A stretch of DNA of 64,000 nucleotides from Lanius collurio (lineage: Eukaryota; Chordata; Aves; Passeriformes; Laniidae). Location: contig JACBWW010000045.1 in NCBI GenBank assembly GCA_020086605.1, forward strand, positions 4,499,060-4,563,059. Reading direction: 5' to 3'. This document shows, piece after piece, positions 13,967 through 26,820 of this stretch (position 1 is its first letter; every line of letters starts with the position of its first letter). The notes beneath the pieces were generated by a model. The model was not told the DNA's origin. It saw only the letters and a list, made by a program, of their open reading frames with translations, and did no database searches. A program made the translations under genes and the position numbers.

Positions 13967-14111
13967 ACTGGACTCAAACATCTCAAAGGTGTGCACTTAC
14001 CTCTCTGAACTGCTGGTGGTCAGAGCTGTGTATGTGTCACCCAGAGTCAAGAACCTGGGCTTGGCCCTGCTTTCTTATATAGTGGCTAATTTTGATTGTC
14101 AATTTGATTAA

Positions 14112-14117
14112 AATAAA
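14112..14117 (+). terminator. Polyadenylation signal of the solo LTR
   Basis: AATAAA lies 76 bp before the right end of the LTR and is followed by a T-rich stretch, as expected for a retroviral R region. A read-through host transcript could use it. Confidence 0.55.
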
Positions 14118-14193
14118 TTTTATTTGTTTTTATATTAATAATTCGGCTTGCGCAAATTATTAATCCAATGAAATTAACATTTCATTTATAACA

Positions 14194-17100
14194 ACTGCAA
14201 AACCTTTGTTGCCTTAAAGCCCAGGCTGTGCCAGGAACAGCTGAAACCTTCCCAACTGCCATTCCTGACTCTTGCTAAGTCCCTTCCCTGTTAATGCTGT
14301 GAATGTCCCCAACCCCCGTGAATGTGAGACAGAACATGGGACATAAGGCACTACTGAAGGTGATTGAACCTGTTTCAAGAGGGAGCAGAAACACTCACAC
14401 ATAACCCACATGTCTGGAAAAGTAACCCATGAGTTGTACAATTACAGGTGCCCAAGCTGACCCACCTCATCCCTAATTTGCAAGGAAAGCTACTGCCCAA
14501 TCCAGAATTCCCTCTTCAGCAAGAGAATGCCCACAATGCCTCAAAGACAACTGCTAGAACTGAGCCTGGGAGGGAAAGCAATGTCCAATTCTGTGCAATC
14601 TGTGCTCATAATCCAAAACAACTTGTACACTCTTACTGAACATGAACTCTTAATGGCACCTCCCTGACAGGAAAGTAAACAAAGTCATCTCAAAGAGGTC
14701 TTGATCCCCCTGGTATTATCTTTTATAGGTAGAACGGTGCTGCTCAGCAAATTTGTCCTGTAAGACATGCTGTCTATAAAATCTGTATAATCCTTTCTGG
14801 GCTGAATTGCCCCTGGCAAAGAAATGTTGGAAAATGACCTCAAGCAACTGTGCCACTGGGATCTGTCATCATTTGACTACAACCTAATAAAATTCCAGTC
14901 TAAGGCAAATTTTCATTAATTTTATAGCTCCTAGAAGACTAATATAATATATATAACTTTTAAGTTTATACCTATGCTTGCTGAGCTCCATCTTTAATTG
15001 TAGCCCAAATCAGCCGAGCACTTAAACAGATGCTTTATTTTTGAGCACTTAATTCTACTGACTTTGATAGGTCTGTGTAAGTGCTTAACATCAGGTGCCT
15101 GCTTCAGTGATGTGCAGGGTTTACGTGGTGAGTGCTGAGTGATTTGAAAATCCACCCTTTCCCAGGGGTGCTTTTTCTTTGGCATGTGTTTTTTGTTAAT
15201 AAGGAAAATAAATGAAAGCAAAAATATCATAACATTAAGACCAAACTGAAACTAATAACAGCTTTCTTAATTTTCTAAAATTATAATTGATATTGTGAAG
15301 CTGCCTTTACTTTCTCCTTACATTTTCCAGTGGATGCCACCTAGACCTTTGCTTTTGTAACCAGCTTTTAATTAAGCCAATGAGTTTTTCACATTACCCT
15401 CGTGCCTGTAATAATTGTTATGATTCTATTACTTTCTTTGTTAAACACATTTGTAGCGTTAAATGACAGGAAGTCAAGCTAGCAATTTGTAAAGATGTGT
15501 GAATAAGGAAATTGCTCTATTCATATGCTCATAATGAACAGAGAGATAATATAATAACACTTTGTGTTCTCTCACCCTCCAAGCAGAGAGAAGAAAGGCA
15601 AAGGAGGTGGTCTGGATAATTTCCTGCGACCCTCCCTTTGTTCCTAAGCCTTTTTACCAGTATTTCTTGAGGAATGTAAAGCCAGACAAATCATCCAAGG
15701 CAAGCTTTGAGCTTGCTGCTTTAGTGACAGGGCTTCCACCAGCAAGGAGAGGCTCATTGCTCAAACTGCTGGGGAAAGGCAGTGCCCAACTGCACCCATC
15801 CCCTGCTCCTTCTGCCACCACAGCCCTGCTTTCTGAGCCTGCTGCTGAGACCTGGGCAAGCTCAGCTGTGCCACCCTTAAATCACCTTTTAGGGCACTCA
15901 CTGATGTAAAGACATTTAAAGGTCTTTAGACTTTGCTGCTCCACAAACTCAGGGGGAGGTTGAACAGTGGGGACACAAAGGGGTCAGGTGTGACTTTGCT
16001 TTGGTTTGAAGCCTTCCAAACTCGGTGATGTTGTCACCATCCCCCTTCCTTTGCCAGGTTTCAGAGCAAGTCACACACCCAAACCCACAGGAGAGGTCAG
16101 CAGCTCCTCTGCCCTCACATCCACTCTTCCCACCACAGGAGTTAAATCTGCACTTTCTGCCCTATTTTTTGCAGATCCTTGGAACATCACTAAATGGATG
16201 TATTCCAAGGAGAGGGGGAAATAATATTTTAGCAGACAGTTTGTCAAACAAATGACACTTGGTTATTTAAAGAGCTTTTATAAGTGCACATTGCTATTCA
16301 ATTCAGTTCCTTGATGTTTTCCCCATTGTTTATAGGCAAACCAAAATGTTCAAACATTGCTACTAATTATGTACAAAATTCTGAACAGCAGAGACAGGAA
16401 TTCATGCCAATTTGCTCACTTTAAGTGCTGTTCACATTCCAAGTTCTGTCAAAATTTCTATTTGAACCTGAAGAAATTTTCAAGGATAATTCTACTTTAA
16501 ATAAATCAGATAAAAAGTCAGGGCATGAACAAAACAGAGCAGGGAAACACCTCAGGAGTGAAACTCCTGCCTGCCCTTTCTGCATCCACATTTAGAGCTG
16601 AATCTCTTCCAGAAATCTACCCTCTACAATTTTATGTCCCCCAGCTTTCCTACCTGCTGCTTCCTCTTGCTCCAAATTATTTATCCTATTTAAGGATTTT
16701 TTTGTAAAAAATGTAATTTGTAAGTGGGGCATGAAAATCTGGCCCTGCATCAAATGAAAAATTTCTTAGGCCCAGTGTAGCTTCCCTTGCTGGCATTTCT
16801 TTCCAATTATAGTGCCTGACTTTCAGAATTTTCAAGTACCTTTAATTACCATTGAAAATGAAAGTTTGTATTTTATGTTTGGAGTTATGCTCTAATTATG
16901 TGTTTTGTGAGAACCTCATTACAATGGATTAAACACTAAAATGAAATTATTGCTTCCCAGTTCTATGGAGTTGAAAATGCTGGCAAAAGGGTAACACTAA
17001 ACTTGGCAGTTTTCTGGGCTAAGGAAGGCAGCAGAAACTTCAGGCATCATCACAAATTTTGAATTTTTCTCATATAGTCTTTGGCATCTTTCCACTCACT

Positions 17101-18468
17101 TTAAAACATACAAAGCCCCAACCAAACTTAGTCTCCCAATATCAAAATATAAAATGTGTTTATACTCCTGGTGTCATTTCAGTGGCTTGGTTCACCTGGA
17201 GATGTGGTGTTTGCAGCTCTCCTGGAGCTCACCAGCAGTGCAGGAGCCCTGCACTGAACCTCTCAGTGCTTCCACCACAGAGGGGAGGAACCAGCACTCT
17301 GGGGGCAGCCTGGAAAGTTGGGTGCCATTGTGATTCATTAAGTAGGAAATGAGATATTTCACACTAATGGGCCTAAAATTGAGATTAAATTACAAGTCAT
17401 TTGCCCGAGTCTCCTAATGAAAGGAAAATGTACATATTTGCTCTGCTCTTCGAGCATCATTTCCACATATGTACATCTATATTGCTCTGTTCCACAGTAA
17501 TAATTTCAAGGAACTGATATTGGGCTAGATAACAGTTTACATTTACTTAGAATAAAATAAACAGTCTTTTCTTATTTGCAAATACTTTTTCTTAAGTTAT
17601 ACCCATGTGAGCAATTTTTCAGCTTTGCACAGTAATTACACAGTGATGCATTTGACCTTAGCAACAATAACCAAAAAAACAGCACTGAAAAATACACTAG
17701 ATGTGATAAAGCCCCAGAGATATTAAGACTCAATACAGTTATTAAAACTGTTGTAATTTCATTAATCAGAAATATCAGCCTCTTTTTGCTGTCACCAATG
17801 AATCTGGGGGGGCACATTCCCTGCAGATCATTAGCACAGCTTTTTGCCTCTGTGATTTCTGTGGTGGTGTCCTGAGTGTTTGAAATATGGAGCAGCCCCG
17901 GGCACAAACTGCACTGAAACGTTTTCTGCACTTCCCTCAGAGGCCTGGAGCAAGACAGCCCTGCCCCAGCAGACCCTGGGAAACAGCAGCATCACTCACA
18001 AAACTGGTGCTTTCCTCTGCTGAAACATTGCACCCCCCAGTTCCATTCCAGAACCCAAACAGCCACCACTGTGGCTCTCACTGACAGGTAAATATCTGGC
18101 TGACGTGTATTTTCTATCAGTCCTAAAGTCAGAAGCCTTTCCAATTTCTAGTGGTGATTATGAGATGAAGAAATACACCCTAAGTTTCTAGGAGATTAAT
18201 CCAAAATTACTTTAGGTTTATCTGTCATTTTAAAGCCTAAGTGGGCATTAGGAGAGAGCTAAGGGGGGAGTGTTTGCTGCTGCCCACCCCAAAGGGACAG
18301 GAGAGGTTCCCAGCAGTGACAATCCCTGGCTGGCACCTGAAAAGGGAAGGGCTCAGCTGACAGCTCAGGGAGCTCTGAGTCACTTGTGCAAGAGAAAGGC
18401 AAAGCCTCTCCTGCCTGCCTGAGACACCAAAAACTGAGAGTCCTTTCCTCTTTGCCACAACTCCTTCT
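14194..18468. other. Single-copy DNA, no gene seen
   Basis: No gene is supported. GC-richer islands at about 15600-15900, 17180-17300 and 18240-18430 hold open frames of around 100 codons without recognisable domains. The remainder is AT-rich, including an AT run near 14940-14956. Confidence 0.55.
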
Positions 18469-18622
18469 TTGTAAAATAAATGAAAATATTTATATCACAT
18501 GAAGACAGAATTGTAAAATAAATGAAAATATTTACATCACATGAAGACAGAATCCCTTCTGATNAGAATTGTAAAATAAATGAAAATATTTACATCACAT
18601 GAAGACAGAATCCCTTCTGATA
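18469..18622. repeat. Tandem triplication containing one N
   Basis: A unit starting TTGTAAAATAAATGAAAATA occurs at 18469, 18511 and 18569. The first copy is 42 bp and ends GAAGACAGAA. The second and third continue with TCCCTTCTGAT. A single N sits at 18564, exactly at the junction between copies two and three. Copies two and three are identical over the shared part, and copy one differs at one base (TATATC against TACATC). The array could be a real short tandem duplication or partly an assembly join. Confidence 0.9.
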
Positions 18623-19920
18623 ACTGATCTGAATGCAAGATAGTCATCAGGGCTGAAAAGAGTTGACAAAGATCTTGGTTTGAGTGAAAAGTGGCTGCCT
18701 GCTAGTAGATAATGAGAACTAACTCCTGCAGGAAATAAGTTGTGAGATTTTTTTGTCATTATACACAGAGAATCAAAGGGAAATGTACTGAGTTTAGCAT
18801 TCTCTGTGCTCCCTGGCAGGGTAGCAGAGAATAGAATTAAAAGGGATTCAGAGCCAGCAGCAGGTTAAGAAACATCTGCCTATTTATTGCATGTATGATG
18901 GAAGCTCTTTTACCTGCTCTGGACATAATTAAATATCTGATATCCTCGAGTTACCAATATAAATAACTTCCTATTGTTGAGCTCATTAGTGATCCACTCT
19001 CAATCTGTTGCTCTGTGCAATCTCATTCCTCTTTATGTTTCAGTTCAGTAATTTCCCATTGAGCAATTGTTGAGTACATAACTAAACCTATAAGAAATCT
19101 GCTTTTTATATCAACTTTTGTATCAGGACATCTTTTTATTTTAACTTCTAGCTCTACAAAAATCAGGGTTATATTTCCATCCTGATAAACAAGGACTATT
19201 CTATCAATCCCTCTGTAATAATTCACAATTCAAAATCACACTTAAGTCCAACAGAGTTGATTTCAAATTGACCCCTTAAACCAAACACACAGTCCAAAGG
19301 TCAGGCATTTTTAAGGTAATGGCTCATTAAATCATAGATATGAAAAGACAACCCTTCAGTACTGGGAAGATAAGTTGTGAAGCATTTTCATCCTTTCCCA
19401 GAAGAATTTAATGGTTGTGAGCTCTTGTTCTTTCCCACTTCTCTCATACTTGTAAGTCAGTGCTGGCAGCTTTGGCTGCCAAAACACTTTTGTTACTCTG
19501 AAAGGGGCAAATTGATGTAAAATTGACACTGCATCAGCTCTTAGGTAGTGTTGAAAACTGGTAAGGATACCGTAATTGCTGTCAGAGCAGCAGTGTTACC
19601 ACAGAACAGTCACTGAAGAAAGTTTTTATAACAAAATATTAATTGGTATTACACTTCCTATGGATTTCCCCAGGTTAATGGCCCAACACCCTGAAATGCC
19701 ATGTGATAATGTCTGTATCAGTCAGCATTTTCCTGAACCACAGGGCCATCCCCAACCAGCTCCATCTCATGAGGCTCACACCCCACCCCTGCAGGGAGCT
19801 GTCCCTGTGTCCCTGTGACAGTGGCACTGCTCATGCCCGATGGTTCCCTGCAGAAACCCCACAGAGCCTGGGGGAACCCCACTGCCTGGGCTGCCCATCA
19901 CAGCCCTTCTGCTGAATGTT
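18623..19920. other. Single-copy DNA, nothing recognised
   Basis: AT-rich sequence without gene-like structure. The part at 19740-19920 is GC-richer and immediately precedes the duplicated unit at 19921. Confidence 0.55.
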
Positions 19921-20243
19921 TGCCATGGATGTTCACTGATTGTCCCTTGGTTTCTGCATCATGATTTAAATGTCTTTGCAACAGTGCTGTAAATGTAAAT
20001 TTATCACAGTTATTTTATTGCCTCGGTTAACTTTAACAGCTTATTTTATGAGGTTTTGGGTAAAAGTAGAAAAATTAGATATTAGAATGCAGGGCATCCA
20101 ATGTAATTATACAAACTGTTATTTTAATATTTCTTGAACATTGTATGCCATAATTTACATTGTTGCCTTACAAGCACCATCTCTGGTAAGATACCTCTAG
20201 AAATTGCATTGCAAATATTTGTGCCTCTAAAATCATTTGAGGT
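19921..20243 (+). repeat. Dispersed 320-bp duplicate, copy A
   Basis: This 323-bp block recurs in the same orientation at 29145-29462. By eye there are 13 substitutions and one 5-bp length difference (an extra TTATT-type unit near 20011-20015). Both copies start TGCCAT and end ATCATTTGAGGT, and similarity stops abruptly at both edges. The unit matches no avian transposon I recognise, and I see no terminal repeats, target-site duplication or poly(A) tail. It may be an unclassified interspersed repeat or a segmental duplication. Confidence 0.93.
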
Positions 20244-22861
20244 ACAGCACAGGAAATGTGGTGGTAGGCTCCAAGATGGATTTAAACCTTGTTTGAACAT
20301 TTCCTGTGTGGCTGTTTCTGCTTCAGCTTGGTTAGATGTACAGTTGGGATGAAAGCAATGCAACTTGATTTGAAATAGTGAAAATATAATAAAACCAGAT
20401 TCCCTTTCTCCTGGGAAAGCATTCTTATCTTTGCAATGGGAAGGGTCTCTGAAGGTAGGAAGTGAAAGAGTCTTCACCAAGGCCAGGTTTTCATTTTGAA
20501 ATTTGTTGTGAAAAGGTTTTCTTCTTCAAAAAGGGTGTTTCTGATAACTGAAGTGCCTGAAAACACACTTTCATGGAGCCCTACATTCCATGTCTACTAC
20601 ATCCCAGCACACAGAAATCCTTGTTAGAGCTATATCTGAATTGCACAAGTACTAAGAGATTCAAATACCTACATTTGCAATGCAGGGACAAAGTAAAAAT
20701 TGAATTTATTTTATCACTTCCCTTGCCTTCATTCCCATAATTTTCCATGTCTGATCACAGGAGAGGAACTAAATGCACGAGCACATTTCTATGCAGGATC
20801 AACTCTGCTAAAGGCCAGTGCTAAGCAACAAATCCATTATTTCTCCTGTGAAAATGAAAGTAGCTCTCTCTTCCCTAAATGAAAACCATCTGAACCCAGA
20901 TCCTTAGAGCTCCCTGTGAGTGCCATGACTGTGAGCAGTGTGTCTACAGCCAGAAGAAGCTACAACTCAGAGCACAAACCTGCTCCATTTTCAGCAGCTG
21001 TTTGCAGATCTGTGCTGCTCCACAAGGGCCAGGTTTGCCAGGAGGACACAACAGGCCAGGAGTGATGAAATCACCACCTGACAAGCAGCCCAGTGCCCTT
21101 CTACAGCTCCAAGTCCAGCTTTACCATTTAATTCCCATACAATGCATTTAGGAGAGAGAAGAGACTCGAGAAGCAGGAATTTTGCTTGGTTTAACCTAAT
21201 TAAAATAATACTCCATATACCTGGGAGAGTTTCAAAAATATCCCATGTGCTTTTCTTACATACATTGCCAGCATTAAATATACACTTTATGTGTACTTTC
21301 CAACTTCCTCTTTTTTTTCTTTCCTTCAAAGAGCTACCTCAGTGTCTGTCAGAGAACACAAACTGCTCAGAGCCACTGCAGACGCCTCAGAGGAAGAACT
21401 GAGTTTAGAACCAGCAGAAGAGGGCAGCATCCTACCATGCTTTAGTCCTTAGGCTCGGTTTCCCGAAGTTGAGACACAACAGGCAACTTCTGTTGAATGC
21501 TAATTTCGCTCAAAGATGACCTACATTTGTTCAAAATTTCCCTTTCATTAACACACAATATATCGCCTTTCTAGTTAAGCATTTAAAACCCCCAATAATC
21601 CTCTGTAAACTAATTGCCAACGGCAGCTGATAACACTTGCCACAGTAACTTCCCTTTGTGCACCCAAGCACAGCTCCCATTTTACTCTGATAAAAATGAA
21701 ATTCCTAAATGGAAGGAGCAGCCCAAATGCTCGAGCTCAAAAACAGAGCCTGAAGAAGGCACCAGGGTTGATCACACAGCTCCCTCCAGTATTTAAACAA
21801 TTGTTTCAAATCCCAAAGGGAGAACCTGTTCAGAGCACGGGGATAATTTTAGTATTCAAACCTTTGTGGGCAGTGCAACTTTCACTGGAGAACTCATGGA
21901 CCTGCTCTGCTCACCCTGTAACAGCTTGCCTTGGGCTCTCTTTGCAGACTTCATATTTATGTTATTTTAAGGTAATTCCAATACATTATTTATGTTGTTT
22001 GGAAGTTTTCTAAAATTTACTCAGCCAAGCCAGGTAGTGTGAATCATTTTTCTTTCTCCCAGCATTCATCTTTGATGTACTTCTCCCCTCATCAAATGAT
22101 CAATAAGGACACAAACATTTCAAATAGAATGGCATAATTCGTTTTGAAAACAAATAACATGAAATACCACTGGAACAAAATATAACACTGATAAAATGTG
22201 AATAATATAAATATTTGTTTTCCTACACACACACACAAAGACTAAATTCTAAATGGAATAAACCAGTCTAGTGTAGAACTTTTTATGATTTAAGGCAGGT
22301 ATTTACACTCACTAAGGGGTAATTGATTAATAGCATCAAGAAGGAAAAGTTTAAAAGTAAGGAAGATGTGACAGCCTTTTCATTATTTTTTTTTGTGAAT
22401 TCTGAGTGATTCTTTCTGAGAAACAATCACCAGATACTTCAATTACAGTAAAATACTGTGTTAACAAACACTCTGTGATTGAAAAACTCTGATCTCTGCA
22501 GGAAGGTGGTCTTGGGAGATATGAATTTATCATAAAATTCCATACTTGAGACCAAGCAAGGTAGGAACAGGAGGTTTCCATAACAAACTACCTTATTATT
22601 AATTATTCATTTATTCCACGCCAAAATGCTTACAAGTATCACTTGTTTATTTTGGGGTATCCTTGCAGTCGAAATTTCTGCTAACAATAAAATCTTCTCC
22701 TGTTTGTTTTAGGAAGCAAGGTGTGGGCTGGTTTTGGGTGTAAAACAGACAACATGAGCGAGGGGCCAGACCTGTTCATCTGATGGCAACACCTGAATAT
22801 GTCCCAGAGCTTCAAGGAATATCAAATACTGTGGGTTGCTGTCAATATATTTAAAATGATC
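20244..22861. other. Single-copy DNA, no gene seen
   Basis: No supported gene. A short (CA)n run lies at about 22225-22237. The section around 21000-21130 is GC-richer. Open frames near 20124-20480 and 20991-21329 (minus strand, 112-118 codons) lack any recognisable domain. Confidence 0.55.
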
Positions 22862-22900
22862 ATTCCAGGCCAGGCTGGATGGAGCTCTGAACAACCTCTT
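22862..22900 (+). mobile_element. Possible short CR1 LINE relic
   Basis: TTCCAGGCCAGGCTGGATGG followed by AGCTCTGAACAACCT matches the stretch of the avian CR1 3' region that also occurs in sense orientation at about 9345-9385. Only about 38 bp is recognisable, and both sides run into unrelated AT-rich sequence. It could be a deeply decayed fragment or a coincidental match. Confidence 0.5.
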
Positions 22901-25900
22901 CTATTTGTTGGGGCTTTTTTTCTGGTTGCTTTGTTTCAAATTTATTTTATATTTTCCTTTAGTTCCAAGCTGATTACATAATGTTAAACATTTGTCACAG
23001 CTTAATGACTACAACTGTAATAGGGGCACTTTAGAGTTTAATACCCCTCTTGCCAGAGGCAGCATGTGTAGTTCTCCCTCTATACTGCATTTATTTCTTT
23101 TGTAGGAGCTTTTTATGGGTAGGATTTTAAAAATAAAACATGAAGCCGGGACTGGCTTAATTAAAAATAAAGGCAAGAAAACAGTATCTGAAGATGATTA
23201 GAAATTGCAGCAGGTTTATAAATTATGGTACAAGTGGTAATTCCATCTGCTCTAAGGTCTTGGTTGGAGTTATAAGTCTATTGAACATGGCCCTCTGGCT
23301 CTGCAATGAAGTAAGAGGCACAGTCACCCCAGGGAAGGCTAAAAGCACATGATTTACATGCTCAGTTTAGGTTTTTTTCATTAAATCATCACTTAGTCCA
23401 AAGAATGGGATACTTCTGGAACACAAGAATCATCACAAAACCCAAATTAACAGATTTAAATCATTTTATATTGCTTCCTTCCACTGTTCAAAGGGCACCC
23501 CAAAAAGAAGAAGACACTAAGAAATAAGGCAAGGTAGAAAAGGAGTCAAAAAGTCAATGAAAGCTCATCTCATGTGAAAAGTATTCCTGACCATAAATGC
23601 TGTTCTAACTTCCTGTTTATAAAGCCATAGTATTCTCCAGGAAGTGAATTGTCCTGTTTTCAAGAATTTTGCCCAACCATCACAAAAATTTCAGATTATC
23701 TTTGCAGGAGAGTTCAGGAACTTCACCAAGCAGAGTCTGCACTGCCTTTGTATGGATCAGTTTTATTTCAAGTAAGTTAACAAGGGACTCTGATATCAGT
23801 TTGGCAAAAAAAATGTTCTTTTCCCACCCATTTTCCAAGGCAAGAAATTGCAGTCAGATGGCTTTTTACTGTAGCATCAGTTTTTAAATCTTTAATGAAA
23901 TTACCCTTACAAACATCCTGTAAAACGGTGAAGTGTTATTCAATTCCACGGGAGTAACTGAGGTACTAAAACCTAAATGACTGAGAGAAAAACTGGGGAA
24001 GAAAAGGCTTAAACTGAAATTTCTTAAGCCCTAGTCTAGTGGCTTATTCCCCATGCTTTCTTTGGGAAATGTGATTAAATAAGAAAATCAATAAAGATTT
24101 AGGTTTGCCAGATAAAACACAAAAGCTTCAAAGTCCGCTGACAAGAATTCAGGGCGTGAGGCCAAGTTTATCCTGGTTCTTTGAGTGGAGCAGTTAATAG
24201 CAGGAAAACAACATCCTAAGGAGGAAATCAGACATCTGCCTCAGGTGTGACCACGAGGTGTGTCCTCAAGGGCTTCACTTGTGTTTCTGCCCTTCTAAGG
24301 ACACACGAGGAGTTCCCCAGCCCATTACATGGGGGATGAAAACCCCTTTATTCAGACTGGCTGTGGGTTCAGCCTTACTCAAGGCAGAGCTGATGCAGAA
24401 CTCTCAACATCAAATCCACTTCTCACTCTCCTGGTGACTGTCTCAGCCTCTAATTTTAAATTAGTGAGAAGGGAGACCAGCTTTAATATTAAAAATCTGG
24501 GCTCCTCAGAAACCCTTAATTCAACATTACAAAAAAGCAGAGAGTGGCACAATGTTGATGAAATAGCAAGTGAAGTAAACGTACAGCTTTATAAATAATC
24601 ACCTTTGCAAAATGAAGGCAATTTTGATTTAATGCTCGATCTCTGTAGATATTTATCTATATTTTCATTCTCTGACTATAAGAAGCAACTTGCATTTAAA
24701 TTGGTTTAAAAAACTGAGGTCTTCAAAAGTAAACACAAACTGTAGTGTTTCAAATAAATATTTCATGTTCCTGCAAAATATTTTTTCTGGTCTGTGTTTC
24801 ATTGTTAGTCTTCATCTTATCAAGCCACAAAGATCAATTATCTGACTGGCTTTATAGGAAAAGATCAAAGGAGATAACACACACAGTTTGGGAAATCAGC
24901 AGCAGCAGTCCTGATCAGCAGCTTCTGCCATGTTAGATAAGAAACAAGGTCAACAAACTTTCAGAACTGAGCTGAAACAAATAAATATTTTCTCACTAAG
25001 GGAAGATGCATCAGCCCTATTGCTGTCTGCAGAGAAGGTAAAATATTGCTCCTCAATGGCAGGGGAAGGAAATGAAGTCCAGCTAATTTAACTCCCTTCT
25101 CTTTTCCCCTGCAAGCACCACAGATCAGGGGATTAGCTGAGTTGTTTATGAGGAACTTTACAGACCTTGAACATTACTTACTACCTGTATTTCTGGAAAA
25201 AAAATCCTGTAACTCGATGCTATAACTGACAAATTTATTCATCTTTCTAGCTGTTACAATGATCCTCCTTTCTCTTTTTGATAGAAACATCTGGTGTCTC
25301 CTAGGCCAGAATAACAACCCAGTAATGCTGTGGGATGAGTACTATGAAGGTCTATGAAGGTCTCTGTATCATTGTCTGTGGAGTATTTATATTTTGCTGA
25401 TCAGTCATCAATAAATATTTCATTGCCATCTTTGGGTTTTGTGACTGGAGTTTTTTGTGTCTGGTTTTGTTTTCAAACTGACAAGAACTGGTGAAGTACA
25501 AGAATTCTCCATAAAGAACCTTCAATTTATTATTAGTTTAAATGTAATTAATCCTAGTTTTGAGCTGGCCATACAAGTTTCCTCTTTAGCCCAGCAATTA
25601 TGGGTCCATTTGAAAGAAAAAAAAATAGTATGCTTTTTAATGTACCTTTACCATATATGTGTAAAGGTAAGGAAAGAAAAAACAAATTGGAAATATTCCT
25701 ATCAGAAAAAAGATGGCAGTTACCCATAAGTGGAATTCCCTGGAGGGCAAAAGGAGGATGAGGAACAGCTTAGTGGGAGAGCTGGGTGGTGGTTAAAGGA
25801 AGGAGCTGAAGGACCATGGGAATGCAGAGTCCTACAAAGCTCTGTGGTGATTCCTACACCCAAATCCCATTACAGCTGACTGGGGTGAGCCAGGGGTGGT

Positions 25901-26800
25901 TGCTCATCATGTCTTAGGACAGCAGAACCTGTGTTGGAAAGATGTCAGGGGCTGGCAGGTCCTGAGCAGACAGAGCTGCTGTGATTTATGGCCCAGCTGT
26001 GCCCTGGCACACCCACGGTGGGCACCCAGCATCGACCTCCCTGCAGCCCTGGGCATGGAGAGGACCCACCAAACCTGCTGGGCAGACCAAAACTGCCTCT
26101 GCCTCAGGGGGTCTCTGCTCCACAAACCCTCACACCGCCCCTCACATCCAAACCCAAAGAATCAAACAGGCCTTCAGACCCAGCTGAATTAAAGGCAGCT
26201 CTGTTCCAATAGGGGGGGTGGAAATACAAGTACAGTTGCTATATTTTGACAAGAAGAATTCATCAAATATAAAATCCTCTGAAAAGGCAGGAAAAAAAAT
26301 TCTAGCAAAAGCAGCAATTATCAATAATATGGGGCTGTTCTATTTGTTCCATCAGATATGTTATCTAATGTATTACTGATTTAGTCTGGACAAAGTTCAA
26401 TCCCAAAAGGTGCCCTAAACCAGGGGGGTGTGGCAGCCTGATGCATGGCAGTTGCACATCTGAGATGTCTGGGTAGTTGCATTGCCACCAGAACAGCACC
26501 ACCTTGAGATTTTTAATACCCTGTTATGGATTGCTTGAAAAAACCCCCATGATTTATCAGCCAAGGCACATTTAACCTTCTGTAACAGCCAACTATTTTA
26601 GTCCAAGGTAAACAATGAACTGTAAACTTTGGCCTTGTTTGGGTTTTGGCCAAGCACAAGTTCATTTAAATCACCCTGCAGTTGTCCAGCTAAGGCAGAG
26701 GTTTACACAGCACTTGGATTTATGCACTCCCTGAGTTTTTCAGTGGTGCTGACACCCCTGAAATTTTCATATTCTTGAAATGCTAAATTGCACTTTTTAC
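22901..26800. other. Single-copy DNA, no gene seen
   Basis: No gene is supported. A 12-bp direct repeat (CTATGAAGGTCT twice) lies at about 25346-25368. A GC-richer patch at 25980-26130 carries overlapping frames on both strands without domains. Confidence 0.55.
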
Positions 26801-26820
26801 TTTTTTTTTTTTTTTTTTTT
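26801..26820. repeat. Poly(T) run of 20
   Basis: Twenty T residues follow CTTTTTAC. This could be the tail of a minus-strand retroposed copy, but the plus-strand sequence after it has no reverse-complemented polyadenylation signal and no recognisable transcript, so it is probably a plain homopolymer. Confidence 0.85.

Larger units (their letters stand above)
13427..14193 (+). mobile_element. Solo LTR of an endogenous retrovirus
   Basis: The element starts TGTTGTAGATG and ends CATTTATAACA. These termini are inverted repeats matching at 9 of 11 positions and beginning with the TG...CA expected of an LTR. It is flanked by ACTG at 13423-13426 and ACTG at 14194-14197, a 4-bp target-site duplication. 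Inside are TATAAAA at 13960-13966 and AATAAA at 14112-14117, placed as expected for U3/R/U5 in plus orientation. No gag, pol or env remnant lies beside it, so recombination between two LTRs has probably removed the internal part. A 4-bp duplication fits gammaretrovirus-like (ERV1) integrases better than ERVL (5 bp) or ERVK (6 bp), but family assignment needs a library comparison. Confidence 0.85.

Noticed and set aside
26801..26820. Poly(T) run as the tail of a processed pseudogene
   Set aside because: No reverse-complemented polyadenylation signal or recognisable transcript follows, and there are no flanking direct repeats.
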